Of a DNA stretch of 64,000 nucleotides, positions 37,105 to 48,559 are shown one piece after another (positions within the stretch are counted from its first letter, which is position 1; each line of letters starts with the position of its first letter). A program made the translations under genes and the position numbers. The DNA lies in the NCBI RefSeq assembly GCF_038396675.1, contig NC_088930.1, forward strand, positions 33,000,001 through 33,064,000, read 5' to 3'. Origin of the DNA: Hydra vulgaris (Eukaryota; Cnidaria; Hydrozoa; Anthoathecata; Hydridae). The notes beneath the pieces were generated by a model that ran no database searches, was not told the origin of the DNA, and was given only the letters and a program-made list of their open reading frames with translations.

Positions 37105-37440
37105 GGGTATATTTCTGACCCACTTGCAGCAGTAAATTTTAGAAAACAAAACATTGCAATCAACTTTGCTTACATACTTTAATGTTTCATTTGCAAACTA
37201 GTTAGTGAAGTTGTTGTTGTATTCGTTGCTGCACCTGCTTCCAGGGAAGTTATTTACCCAAAAGGTCATTTAGAAGTTTTATTGAGAATGTCAACTAACT
37301 TAGATCCTACGGTTTATTCACTTTTTTTCCCCAAGAAATGGCATAATTGGTACACAATCCTGAACATGCAACATTGGTCAGAAATCGTGTATCTCAGTTT
37401 TACAACAAATTTTAAGTTAAAATATAGTCTATGATTAGAA
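37105..37440 (+). pseudogene. Helitron N-terminal region (right part, after the insertion)
   Basis: The plus-strand frame continues YISDPLAAVNFRKQNIAINF, then VAAPASREVIYPKGH and NLDPTVYSLFFPKKWHNW. The NLDP..Y.LFFP string is a hallmark of the Helitron_like_N domain (DPL.YPLLFP.G..GW). Joined to the part ending PQHYQL, the text resembles the family order QLYI.DP, so the 4.0-kb element interrupted one Helitron gene. The helicase half is absent. Confidence 0.75.
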
Positions 37441-37513
37441 AAGATTCCAATTTGTATGATTCTTTTATGTTTATTTATTATTCAGTTGTTACAATAGTAA
37501 TATTATTGGTAAT

Positions 37514-37720
37514 ATGTTTAATGATAGTAGTGAAATTGAAATGGATAATATTAGGCTCGAAGTTATTAGTATAAATGGTAATAGGCGACATAAAAATAGT
37601 CGTCGTCAAATAAAAGTGACAGATTTAGGTAGGATAAAATTATTCGTTGTTGAAATGCAAGAAATGCCGCTCAGCGAGCAGATAACTTACTTGCAAGAAT
37701 TCAGTGTCAAGCAGTGTTAA
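37514..37720 (+). pseudogene. possible second Helitron 5' fragment
   Basis: A 69-codon frame contains NRRHKNSRRQIKVTDLGRIK and VVEMQEMPLSEQITYLQEFS. The basic, Arg/Gln-rich pattern resembles the spacer before the zinc-binding region of Helitron proteins, as at 32526-32740. This is weak evidence, resting on composition only. Confidence 0.3.
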
Positions 37721-40050
37721 TGTCTGTTAATTCGATTTTATTTTAGACACTTGAAAACAAAGCAAAGTATGAATTTTTCTATTTATAGTAATATTATTTA
37801 TATATTTATAGTAATATATTGAGTGATTTATATTATATATATTTAAAGTAATATTTAGAATAATAACAATTTATAACAACAATTTATAAACATACAGTTA
37901 ATAACATAAATGACTTTAAATTTTTTTATAGTTTCAAACATAATTTTAATTTTTTTTTAGTTGCCTTTGTCATCACTTGATTAGTTTGCTTACTGTTGAA
38001 ACATGGTTTTAATTTTGTAAAAATAGTATGATGTTAAGTTTTCTCTATTAATCATTAGTTAACAGTCAGAGACTTAATTAAGAAATGGTGGGAAACCATC
38101 TTTTATTCAAGGTAAAAATAATTTTGTTTACTGGTAACATAATAAAACCAGTTATTATCTATTGTGTGTTTTTTTACTTTTTTAAACATTCTGCTTTGAA
38201 AACACTTTCTTTCTCTCCCGCTTTCTCTTAGAGGAGAAGGAGAATTAATAAAACTTATTACATATTTCTTATTAGCATAATTGATAATGACCATTTATAA
38301 GAAATATCTTACAAGTTGCTCGCTATTTTCTGATGTAATTGTTTAAATTAATAACTATAACTGTCCCTCGATTGTTCAAATATTGTAACAAATAAAATCT
38401 TTTTAGTTCAAGTATTTTAGTTAATAAAATATCTTATTAAGTTGTAGTGTTATTATGTTGTATTGTCTGTGCTTTTTTATAATATATATTTTTTTAATTT
38501 TCTGGAGACACAGTAATGTGTGCTTACAAATTTCTTATGCTATGCGCTATTGTTACTGTATTTTGTATTGATAGAACTAGGCTGTTAAAGCTATTTTTTT
38601 GTTCTTTATATTTTATATTGTTATCCTAATTCTACTAACAATAAAACGCAAATAATATTTTTGTAATTAAAAATTGTAATTTTTTTAATTCCTTTTTTAG
38701 GTATTTGCAGGCTTTACTTGACTTTCCTTTACTGGTACGTACTGTGTTGTGACAGATTTTAAAAAGAACTTAACTGATGTTAATGCAGTTTTTATGTCGT
38801 TAACTATAAGCAATGACATTGCTGATAGGTAGTCAAACTTAAAATGTTATTTATAGATAAATTTGTATTTAATTTTTTAGATGACATATCAAGTTATTGA
38901 TGTGTTTTTATTGTTATAAATGATTTAATTACTAATAACCCGTATTACGGGTTGCTTACTGCTAGTAAAAATAATTAGCAACAACACTACCAAAAAAAAA
39001 AAACACTACTTAACATAAACGATGCACAAAATTACACAACAGTTTAAAAAAACATAGAAATATACGACAGAATAAAAAATACACAAAAACACACGACAGT
39101 CCAAACAACTTAAATTAATAAAGCTTAAAATTTTTATTTTTTTGTTTTTTCTTTGATAACTTATTAAAGTTTTTTATTTTCGAACTTATCACTAACATTT
39201 TTATTCTTTTAACTTTGCGTTTAGTTCTTCTGTTTATTTAATGTTTTTCTTCAAATTTAATTCTTTAACATTTTCATTTCATTTTATTATTTTTTTATTT
39301 TTCAAATCTTCAATTTTTATTTGTTTTTCTTTTGCTTCTTTATCTATTTTTCACTTTTTCACGGTTAAAAAAACACGGTTAAAAAAACACGGTTAAAAAA
39401 ACACGGTTAAAATGCTTTCTCCATTTGCGAAGTCATTGCAAAGGATGATTAAAGGATTAAAGGGTTTGTTAATAAAATGACCCATTATCATTTTTTTTCT
39501 TTTAAAAACAAAGCACATGAGCCGCAAAGCAAACCTTGCTGTACAACAGAATAGCATGCCTAAGTAACATTCGCCCATCCATTTGATCAAAATTTTTTTT
39601 TTGAAAAGTGTGTTGGTATAACATGTTTTTCAAATCTGACATCATTTTCGAGCGTTCTTCAACTATTTGAATGTTGCTTTGTTGATGATTACGGTCGTAA
39701 TAAAAGATGTAGACAATAATTTGTGCGACCTTTTTGGGTACGTTTGCTCTAATTAAGTTATTTATTATCTGTTTACTGCCATCTGTAGTCCGTTATGAGG
39801 TTGGCGATATATAGAATCAACAAATTTAAATAGTTTAGTAATTGACCAGGGGTGGTCAATTACTCAGTTATTTCTTTGTTTATATTAACTCATTGTAATA
39901 TGCATGTTTCATGTTTTTTCAGCAAACTACACTTGTTTTTATATTTTTAACACAATAGGTTAGATTATCTAATAGATGACCAGGTGGTCAAATACTAGAA
40001 TAATGATGAATTCTGAATCCATTTTTTTTTTGTAATGTTTTAGATTCATT
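37721..40050. other. AT-rich DNA, no gene recognised
   Basis: It contains a 14-bp tandem repeat (ACGGTTAAAAAAAC, about 3.5 copies, 39361-39411) and a short hairpin AACCCGTATTACGGGTT at 38938. The frames at 38103 and 39393 have no family features. Confidence 0.5.
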
Positions 40051-40350
40051 ATGCCTGCCATAAAAGGTCAATTTCAAAAATACTCAGAAAAAGCGATGAA
40101 GAAAGCCATCTAAGATGTAAGAAATAAAATATACACATAGTCCGGGCAGCAGCTAAAAATTATGGTGAACCAAGAATTGCTCGAAAATATTAATTTAAAG
40201 GCAAGTCACCCATTAAAAGTAAACTGGGAACTCAAACCGTTCTAAGCTATGTAGAGGAAACAGCTATTGCCAACTGGGTCCTGAAAATGACCGAAACAGG
40301 ATTCCCTGTAATTGTTAAACAACTTCAAGATACATCAAGGTACATCGCAC
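40051..40350 (+). pseudogene. pogo/Jerky-type transposase N-terminal fragment
   Basis: ATG at 40051 follows an acceptor-like GTTTTAG and starts MPAIKGQFQKYSEKAMKKAI, a Psq-type helix-turn-helix opening. After stops and shifts, AAAKNYGEPRIARKY and KGKSPIKSKLGTQTVL follow, then YVEETAIANWVLKMTETGFP. This is the family order: Psq HTH, then the EE..I..W...M...GFP segment before the CENP-B-type HTH. The DDE domain is absent. Confidence 0.7.
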
Positions 40351-41019
40351 AGTGAGTCAAAATCCATAAAAAACGGCAAAAAAAAAACCCATAAAAAACT
40401 ATGTATAGAAAACAATTAATTAAATTATAATGTAACTAATTTATACGCCTTTTCCCGAGACTTATTTTATTTTATTTATTGGAAAACTCGTTCAAAAAAG
40501 TATCGCTTTAGTGTCACTCTTTTAAGTTTGATATGGGTAAAAACAGTTCAAAATTTAATTTAAAGTCATACATTTAAGATGTTTGGTAACTATTAACAAC
40601 ATGACAATAAATTTTATTTTTAGATTTTCATTAATGAGATCTCAAAAATGTGTCATAAATTGATTTTTTTAAATTAGTTTAATTATAATTTTAGTTCAAA
40701 AACTAAAAGATTCCACTTGGTTCCATGGTAGTTTTAATATTTTCCCATTAATATGTATATATGAAAGCAGAAAAAATAAAAATCATTAGCCTCAACTTGC
40801 CCCAATTAAAATAAAACCTTTTAAATTCTTCGTTTTTTTTTGTATTTTTTTTTTCCGTTTTTAATTAAAACTTGCGTATAAAGTTGCGTATAAATTATTC
40901 AACATTTGATGACATAGTGCATGTTTTAAAATTAAAATTTGCGTGTAAAATAACTAACAATAGTTCATTGTTTACATTCAACATGAAAAGAATACATTTA
41001 GTTCCTATAATTCAAGAGT

Positions 41020-41312
41020 TTGGAATCATGATAATTTACTCGAGGCTCTTCTACGTGAGTTATGTAGACTGGAGGGTCTATACTATGAAAGTATTGACAA
41101 ACCTGAAATGATAAATCTAAAGAAAACTCTAATCATATTTAAATGTAAATTCCGATCAAAGTTGCGGAAACATTCAAGAACCTTCTCTAGACTTTTAGAA
41201 CACGAACGAACTTGCTTAGACAAAGAGGTAACTGTTGACAAAAAAAAACTTTGCAGCAGGTCCAGGTAGAAAGTGCAAAAACTGGGAATATTTAAGTGAT
41301 AGAAGCAGAAGA
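41020..41312 (+). pseudogene. N-terminal piece of an unassigned transposase-like family
   Basis: The frame reads RVWNHDNLLEALLRELCRLE, then FKCKFRSKLRKHSRTFSRLL. After a one-base slip in an A8 tract it continues as GPGRKCKNWEYLSDRSRRS. I recall this order from multicopy cnidarian proteins that also carry the GFDG-type block seen at 21179-21821, so both may derive from the same element family. Nothing further of it is visible downstream. Confidence 0.4.
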
Positions 41313-41972
41313 TCTTAGGTAATAACAAATTAATTAAATTTAAACCAGTTTAAAAAATAGTTTACAAGTTTAAATATTAAATATTATCTTGTTTAAATGT
41401 TGCCAAATTGGCAGAACATCCTGCTTGAACATTGGCCCGAGGCTAAGTCCCAGTGAACTAAATAACCCAGTCTTCTTTCGTTTTTCTTTTAACTCTCATT
41501 CAAGGTAACTTGGTGCATTCAGAGCCAGCTACCTGGGGGAGGGAGGCCTTGGGGCACGTACTCCCACTTTTTTTGTAAAGGACTTTTTTTTCTTTTTTTT
41601 TTAAATTTCTAGATATATAGGACTTTCTTTAGAAACTGAGGATTGTGCCCCTCCGGTTTGAAATCTGTATTGTTGGCCATGTCATTTAATAACCCGTAGA
41701 ACATTCAACACTCATGCTACCAATATTTGCTTGTTGTATAAAGAAATCCATGGGTCCATGAACTTGTTTGTTGAATTTGACCGCACTTGAGCTTTTTGGT
41801 GCTTTTTAATTATCGATTGCCTTGAGTAGCAAGTTAAGACAACCCACAATTAAAAAAGTACTCCACTTGACAAAACCTCCTCCATTTCATTTTATACCCT
41901 TATTTTACCCTCCCTCTTTTTCAACATAAAAGACTTCATTTATTCTTGACCTCAAAGGGAACTCGTGAACAA
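41313..41972. other. mixed repeat DNA, no gene
   Basis: A G-rich island, CTACCTGGGGGAGGGAGGCC, lies at 41530. The remainder is AT-rich with no coding signal. Confidence 0.4.
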
Positions 41973-42075
41973 TTTTTAACATGTGTCCTTTTAAGATGCT
42001 CCTTTAGCCTTTTAATTCCACCAGTGGTGGAATTAAAAGGCTAAAGGAGCATCTTAAAAGGACACATGTTAAAAA
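41973..42075. repeat. 103-bp near-perfect palindrome
   Basis: Arms of 51 bp (41973-42023 and 42025-42075) flank a single central base, within TTCCACCAGTGGTGGAA. The arms contain CCTTTTAAGATGCTCC. With essentially no loop, it would extrude as a cruciform. Confidence 0.95.
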
Positions 42076-42537
42076 AAATCCTCTTCTGACAAAAAATGCA
42101 CTCAACATGTATACAAGTTTTGCCTTCCTGCGACGTGATTGGAGGAAGTTTAACACAATACTCCTAACAAGGATCAGTCCTCCCCTTTTTTTCGACGACT
42201 TTACCATATCTTTAAAGCTGCAAATTTGTGAAATAGTCAAGAAAAAAAACAATCAACAATCATAGTGAGCTGCAAGTGATGATAAAATTCCATCTAATGA
42301 ATCTAATGATTAGTTAATACGTATATTCGGACATATAAGTATAACATTAGATTTGATAATACAATTTCAGAATATATCAGTAACATATATATTTATAAAT
42401 TTGACTAAATCCACCATCATCATTCTGATACATTAATATTCTTAGTAAAAGTAACATAAAAAAAAGCATTCTGTTGAGTTCTCGATAACAAAAATATATC
42501 GACTAAACTGTATTTCTTTATAATAATATATGAAGAG

Positions 42538-42808
42538 TTCACGGGAAAAAACGGCAGAGTCACATTTAAAAAGTTTTGAGAAAGTATTTATTAATCATTT
42601 ATAAAAGTCTTTGTATAAAGTTAGGAAAAAAAAAATTTTAATAAAAGTTACAAATATTTTATTAAAAATGTAAACTTCAGATAAATTAATCAAGAAATAA
42701 TTTTTTCTATTTTACTTCTATGCTTTATATGAAAACTTTTATAAATGATTAGTATATACTTTCTCAAAACTTTTTAAATGTGACTATGCCGTTTTCTCCC
42801 GTGTACTT
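42538..42808. mobile_element. miniature element with 45-bp inverted ends
   Basis: ACGGGAAAAAACGGCAGAGT, then CACATTTAAAAAGTTTTGAG on the left (42541-42590) is mirrored by CTCAAAACTTTTTAAATGTG and then ACGGCAT-complement sequence on the right (42762-42805), with a few differences. The interior is AT-rich and non-coding. Confidence 0.75.
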
Positions 42809-42979
42809 TTCATATGTATATATTAAGAATTTATCAAGGTCTAAAATCGCACTCAACAAATTTAAATCTTTTTCAAACTCTCTTTTTAACTTTCTATTTT
42901 TTGATTTTTTAATGCCTTCCATATGAACGCACTCATTCAATTCGAGTATCATTATGTTACGTATTTCAAATTACCAACT

Positions 42980-43160
42980 CTCAACAGAGGAGCTTGATGA
43001 AGAACTGAGCGGAGCTCTAAACAGCCCGAAAGTGAAGCTCGCCGCAGCGCGGAAAACCAGAAGGTAGCACGTCCGCAAGGCGGAGGTTTTCTTGCAGCGA
43101 AAGGTTTAGGAATTAAGGAAAAATGTCAGGCTACAATGCCCGATTTTTTTTTAATTTGTC
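42980..43160. other. GC-rich island of unknown origin
   Basis: GAAGCTCGCCGCAGCGCGG and AGCACGTCCGCAAGGCGGAG stand out strongly from the AT-rich background. One plus-strand frame is open for about 40 codons without family resemblance. It may be a piece of a transposon with a different base composition. Confidence 0.4.
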
Positions 43161-43186
43161 TGATCTTGAAAGCCTTAAGCAATATA

Positions 43187-43910
43187 GATATATCCCATAG
43201 AGGTTAGGATATCTCTTTTAGGATATCTTAAAAGAGATATCCTAACCCCTAAAAAACCCTATATTGAAGTATTTAATTCGTTATACAGCCTATATTAAAT
43301 TATTGAGCACTAAAAAAAAAAAAACTAAACTAAAATATGTGTTTGTATCATATGAATCCCATGCGTAACTCATGCGTAATTATCCCTATGGGTTTGATGT
43401 TACAAATTTCTGTACAGTAACTACATGGAAAAGTCGATCCAAAACAAATCCCATAAATCCCACATGGAACCCACAGGTTGATCACGGGTTTTTTTTTGCT
43501 GTGAAGTCTCTCCGAAAGCTTCCACGATTATTTTAAATTATTATTTAAGTAATAGATTTTTAAAAATAATTGTAGAAGTTAATAAACTTTCATTAATTCA
43601 TCTGGTTTCAACAACTTTTATACCATTTAGATTTAAATATATATGTGACACTTAAAATCTATAAAATATGTTGTTCTATCTAGATCTTATGTGGGATTTA
43701 GCATATAAAAACCATGTGGGACAAAAAATAATTACTACATGGGTTATATGCGGGAAAAAAAACATGTATCTCATGTAGAACTTGCCATATATAATCCATG
43801 TGGGATTTACAATATGAAACTTACTTGGGATAAAATAATATTCCCCATATAAGTTACATGCGGAACAAAACCACGCGTATCCCGTGTGCGATTATTCACT
43901 GGGAGGTAGC
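43187..43910 (+). repeat. CATGTGGGAT repeat family, copy A (partner at 62250-62595)
   Basis: It starts ATATATCCCATAGAGGTTAGG and includes a short hairpin (43203-43255). It then carries many spaced copies of CCATGTGGGA, CATATAAAAACCATGTGG and ATGCGGGA, and ends near ATTCACTGGGA. The same words occur in the same order at 62250. Confidence 0.7.
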
Positions 43911-43911
43911 T

Positions 43912-44420
43912 CACCACTCCAAGCAGATAGTATAACTCAACGATGAAATAGCTTAAGAAACAAGTGTGGCTGCATAAAAACATAAGTAATGAAAATCGGA
44001 CAAGAATATTCTAAAAATTTTAATGTCTTTTCTGCAATTTCCCAGAAACTAATGATGATATTTTTTTAATTTAGCTAAAGTTTTGAATCAGATCAAAAGA
44101 TTTGAGGATTCAACTTCACGTCAACAGCATTGGTACTCTAAGAGTTTATCCGACATTTTGTGACCTAACACAGGAAGAATTAAATGTTCAGGAAGACATT
44201 ATTTTGATTGTCTTTCGATCAGAACTTCAAGGCTTTTTAATCCATTTTATCAATTATAACTTGCTTGTAGTTCATTGTCAAAAGTTTTGTTTAGGTCAAA
44301 AGTTATTTGTTTTAAGTTTCTTCGAAATACTATTAAAGAACTCAGTGTTTGGCTAAATCAGTAAAATAACATTTTACTAATTTAGTTTATATCTTTTACA
44401 AAATGAAACAACAGCTCTCA
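43912..44420 (+). repeat. dispersed repeat, copy B (partner at 25572-26150)
   Basis: It begins CACCACTCCAAGCAGATAGT and follows copy A at 25572 through ACAGCTCTCAACTATCT. It sits immediately after the CATGTGGGAT repeat. The 84-codon frame at 44102 is not seen in copy A, so it is not a gene. Confidence 0.7.
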
Positions 44421-44967
44421 ACTATCTAAAAAAATATAATAAGCAATCAATGCCTTAAAAGATTAAATGATTTACGATTTAAAATTTTCTGGTTTTTTAG
44501 AATAATTTAGAATATTTTTTTAGAATTTTAAACATTATAAAGTTAATCAATCGCTCCAAACCTAGTAATTATGGTTATAGAACTAATAATTTAAAATCTC
44601 CGTTTCAACACTATCGCGACTTACTACTAAACAGATTGTTCATTTAATAATGCAACTAATCCAAATAATATTTTTAAGTTTATAACTTAAAAAATAAATT
44701 GCAAAGATTTAATCAAAGGTTTATTCCATTGAAAAGTTTTTTTATAGAAAGTATTATCACGAGAACTCAAAACTCTGTTAACAATCTTTTTCGTAACATT
44801 CTTTAAAATAAGTTTTTAAAAAACATTTCCCCTAAAGTCATATTAGTATGTGGCTCAAGTAACAAATAAATAGATTTATTAGATAATATTAAAATATTAA
44901 CTAAACTAAGAAGTACTGCAAATAAATTGTATATAATAACTTAACTGCCAAAACCCAAACAAAATTA

Positions 44968-45225
44968 AAATTAAAAAACCAAACAACTTCTTTATTTCTA
45001 CACAAACAGATTGCAAAACTGTTTTTTGTTCTTATTGTTGATACCTATAATTAGAGTTTACATTATGTCAACAGAGTAATAAATTTCAAATGCTTCATTT
45101 TATTTTTCCGTATCAGACAAACAGCCTGCAATATTATTTTTTGCACCTATTGTTGAAGAATAGCTGGTATCTAAAATTTCAGTTCGTACTTTATTAACAG
45201 AAAAATAAATTTCAAAAGCTTCGTT
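44968..45225 (-). pseudogene. two decayed TPR units downstream of the NLR stop codon
   Basis: After the stop at 45226-45228, the same frame continues for two more 42-residue units: NEAFEIYFSVNKVRTEIL with NNIAGCLSD, then NEAFEIYYSVDIM. Each unit is preceded by a stop where the consensus has KYNE (AAATAC changed to AAATAA). Spacing stays at 126 bp. The array was therefore once longer, or it acquired these units by duplication of an already stopped one. Signal is lost beyond about 44968. Confidence 0.8.
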
Positions 45226-48188
45226 TTATTTTCCTATATCTCTTAAACATTTTGCGATACTATTTTTTGTACGCATTGTTGACGGATGGTTGATACCTAA
45301 AATTTCAGTTTGTATTTTATCAAGTGAATATAAAATTTCCAAAGCTTCCTTATTTTTTTCCATATGGAACAAACAGTTTGCGATATTATTTTTTGTACGC
45401 ATTGTTGACGGATGGTTGATACCTAAGGTTTCAGTTTGTATTATCTCAATAGAGTAATGAATTTCTAATGCTTCCTTATATTTTCCCATATGGCACAAAC
45501 AGCTTGCGATATTATTTTTTGTACTCAATGTTGACGGATGGTTGATACCTAAAGTTTCAGCTTGTATTATCTCAATAGAGTAATGAATTTCTAATGCTTC
45601 GTTATATTTTCCCATATGGCACAAACAAATTGCGATATTACTTTTTGTATCTATTGTTGACTGATGGTTAATACCTAAAGTTTCAGTTTGTATTTTCTCA
45701 ACAACATAATAAATTTCTAAAGCTTCGTTATACTTTTCCATATCGCTCAAACAGTTTGCAATATTATGTTTTGTACTCAATGTTGAGGGATGGTTAATAC
45801 CTAAAGTTTCAGTTTGTATTTTCTCAACAACATAATAAATTTCTAAAGCTTCGTTATACTTTTCCATATCGCTCAAACAGTTTGCGATATTATGTTTTGT
45901 ACTCAATGTTGACGGATGGTTGATACCTAAAACTTCAGTTTGTATTTTATCAACAGAATAATACTTTTCTAAAGCTTCGTCATATGTTCCCATTTGGCTT
46001 AAACAGTATGCGATATTATATTTTGTATTTATTGTGGACGGATGGTTGATACCTAAAACTTCAGTTTGCATTTTATCAACAGAATAAAAAATTTCTAAAG
46101 CTTCGTTATGTTTTCCCATATGGCACAAACAGCTTGCGATATTGTTTTTTGTATACATTATTGACGGATTGTTGATACCTGAAATTTCAGTTTCTATTTT
46201 TTCAACGGAACAATAAATTTCTAATGCTTCGTTATATTTTCCCATTTTAAACAAAAAATGTGCGATATTACTTTTTGTATACATTGTTGACGGATGGTTG
46301 GTACCTAATGTTTTAGTTTGTATTTTATCCACAGAATAATAAATTTCTAAAGCTTCGTTATGTTTTCCCATATCGCTTAGACAGTTTGCAATATTATTCT
46401 TTGTATTCATTGTGGACGGATGGTTGATACCTAAAACTTCAGTTTGCATTTTATCAACAGAGTAATAAATTTCTAAGGCTTCGTTGCATTTTCCCATATG
46501 GCTCAAACAGTATGCGATATAGTTTTTTGTATCCATTGTAGACGGATGGTTGATACCTAAAATTTCGGTTTGTATTTTATCAACAAAGTAATAAATTTCT
46601 AAAGCTTCGTTAAATTTTTCTAAATCCCTCAAACAGCTTGCGATATTATATTTTGTACACATTGTTGTCGGATGGTTGATACCTAAAATTTCAGTTTGTT
46701 TTTTATCAACATAATAATAAATTTCTAAAGCTTCGTTATATTTTCCCATATTTCTCAAACAACTTGCAATATTATGTTTAGCACAGATTGTTGCCAGATC
46801 GTTGATACCTAAAATTTCAGTTTTTATTTTATCAACAGAATAATAAACTTTTATAGCGTCATCATATTTACCCATATTGTGTAAACAATTACCAATGTTC
46901 ACTTTTGTATCAAGAGTTAGTTTATTATTTTCTCCATAAGTTTTAGCATTAAAACTTTGAACAGCTTTTAGTATTTTAATTGCTTCTTGGAATAAACCTT
47001 TATTTGTTAAGAAATTATTTATAACTGTTGATGAACGGTGAAAGAATTCAGTCATTTCTTTTCTATTTTTTTGAAACATGTGCAGAAAATGAAAAACAAA
47101 ATCTTTTCCGTAATCAGCGTGATCGTTTATGTTTTTTAACTCAAAGTTAAAATAATTTTTGATAAGATTAAGGAATGTTTGTGAACAAGAAGTTTTACTT
47201 TGAAAATATTTACACGACAACTGTGTTAGATCGTGCATTAAATATTTACCATCGCCAAAAGAATCTAGTAAGGTTAAACTAACTAGTAATCGAATGGCAT
47301 CATCAATCAAGTACTCTGTGTCTATTGACAAGCATTTTGAAACTTGGACTATAAAATTCTTGGTGATGTTTTGACCATCGCAATGTGATAAACAGTTCAG
47401 TAGTTTTAATGAAAGGCTGTCATCATTCTCTAGTTTTATTAAAACTAAATTGATTGTTCTTACAGCAGACATCGATTCTTCTTCGGTAGGAAATTTATCA
47501 TTATCTAGTATTTGTACAGGATGCAATCTATATCGATCAAGATACGTCTCAATTGAAACTGAGTGTGCATTTATATATTTTATCGCCTGAGTGATAGCAA
47601 AAGGATGAAAACCAAGTTCTTTTATTAGTTCTTCTAACATTTCATCTGCATTTGTTTCAATGTTATTTTTTATATAAAGTAAAGCTTCTTCAGGAGAAAA
47701 AACATCTATTGACATCAGATTTACGTTATGTGACCACGTTCTCCATTGGGTGGTGATCAATGAAAAAGACTTCGGACACTTTGAAATGTACATTTGAAAA
47801 TTTCTAACACTTTCATTGTCAATGTTGTCAAAAATATACAAGGTCTTTTCGTTTTTAAAATAGTTATGTATTTTTTCAATGATAACGTCAATATCGATAT
47901 AATTGTTTTTTGTAGGTCCTATTTTTTGATAAAGAGCTTCTATTGAAGTTCTTAATTTTCCAAATCCTGCGTCAATCCAAATAACGTTTTCATAAAACTT
48001 TTCATATTCTTCACAGTACTTTCTGGCTATTTGTGTTTTTCCAACACCTGACATTCCGCATAATACTAAAGGCTTTTTTGAATCTTGTAATTCGACCAAT
48101 AAACGGTGTATTGTACTAAGTTCTTTGTTACGCGGATGGAAATTTATCGAAGAGGGTTGGACACCAAATTTTGAATTCAGGGATAATT
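45226..48188 (-). CDS. NLR-type protein, NB-ARC + TPR exon
   Basis: This exon encodes about 986 residues. Numbering is from the in-frame Met at 48330. The P-loop is GMSGVGKT (92-99). Walker B is LYIFDNID (164-171), the sensor-like strand LITTQWRTW (191-199), the GLPL equivalent GFHPFA (240-245), and the MHD motif YLMHDLTQL (363-371). Together these indicate an NB-ARC switch ATPase as in APAF1 and plant NLRs. From residue 450, fourteen 42-residue TPRs of kinesin-light-chain type follow (consensus ALEIYYSVDKIQTEILGINH plus PSTMNTKNNIANCLSDMGKYNE). Such arrays usually bind ligands or partners. The acceptor ATTGTAG before 48188 is phase 1 and fits the DEATH exon donor at 58543. The 48 residues upstream to 48330 are intronic read-through containing a hydrophobic stretch. 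Repeats 9 and 10 are nearly identical in DNA. A cytosolic signalling role in innate immunity or cell death is inferred from architecture. Confidence 0.85.
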
Positions 48189-48387
48189 CTACAATAAAAT
48201 TTAAAAAGATCAGTAAATATGACTTAATCACATGACTCAAAAAGAGCCATGACATAAATAATAATGGTATACTATCGCAACACTCCCCCGCGCAAGGAGC
48301 CGTTAACATAAATCGGAATAAGTTTTTCATCTAATTATAGTATGTTCAATTTATTAACATTCTCTAAGGCACATTCTATTGGGTAGA

Positions 48388-48474
48388 GTTTATTTACCGG
48401 TCTGTTAATCCTTAGACGCTCGTTGTTATAAATATACAACGAGCATCTAAGGATTAACAGATCGGTAAATAAAC
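48388..48474. repeat. hairpin with 40-bp arms, 200 bp upstream of the NB-ARC exon
   Basis: GTTTATTTACCGGTCTGTTA and the following sequence to 48427 are mirrored at 48434-48474 with about two mismatches around ATAAAT. The ends GTTTATTTACCGG suggest a small MITE. Confidence 0.85.
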
Positions 48475-48559
48475 ATTGTTAATTACTGTGACGCTTATAA
48501 TACTAATTATTCAAACGTGGCTCTTTTTTATTCCTTGTCCTTTGATTGCTTGATGTTTT

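Noticed and set aside
45226-46990. CRISPR-like regularly spaced repeats
   Set aside because: The 126-bp periodicity is a coding TPR array with no conserved short repeat and unique spacer pattern.
48189-48330. Hydrophobic N-terminus of the NB-ARC frame as a signal or membrane anchor
   Set aside because: A good phase-1 acceptor separates it from the conserved part, and the DEATH exon supplies a better upstream partner.
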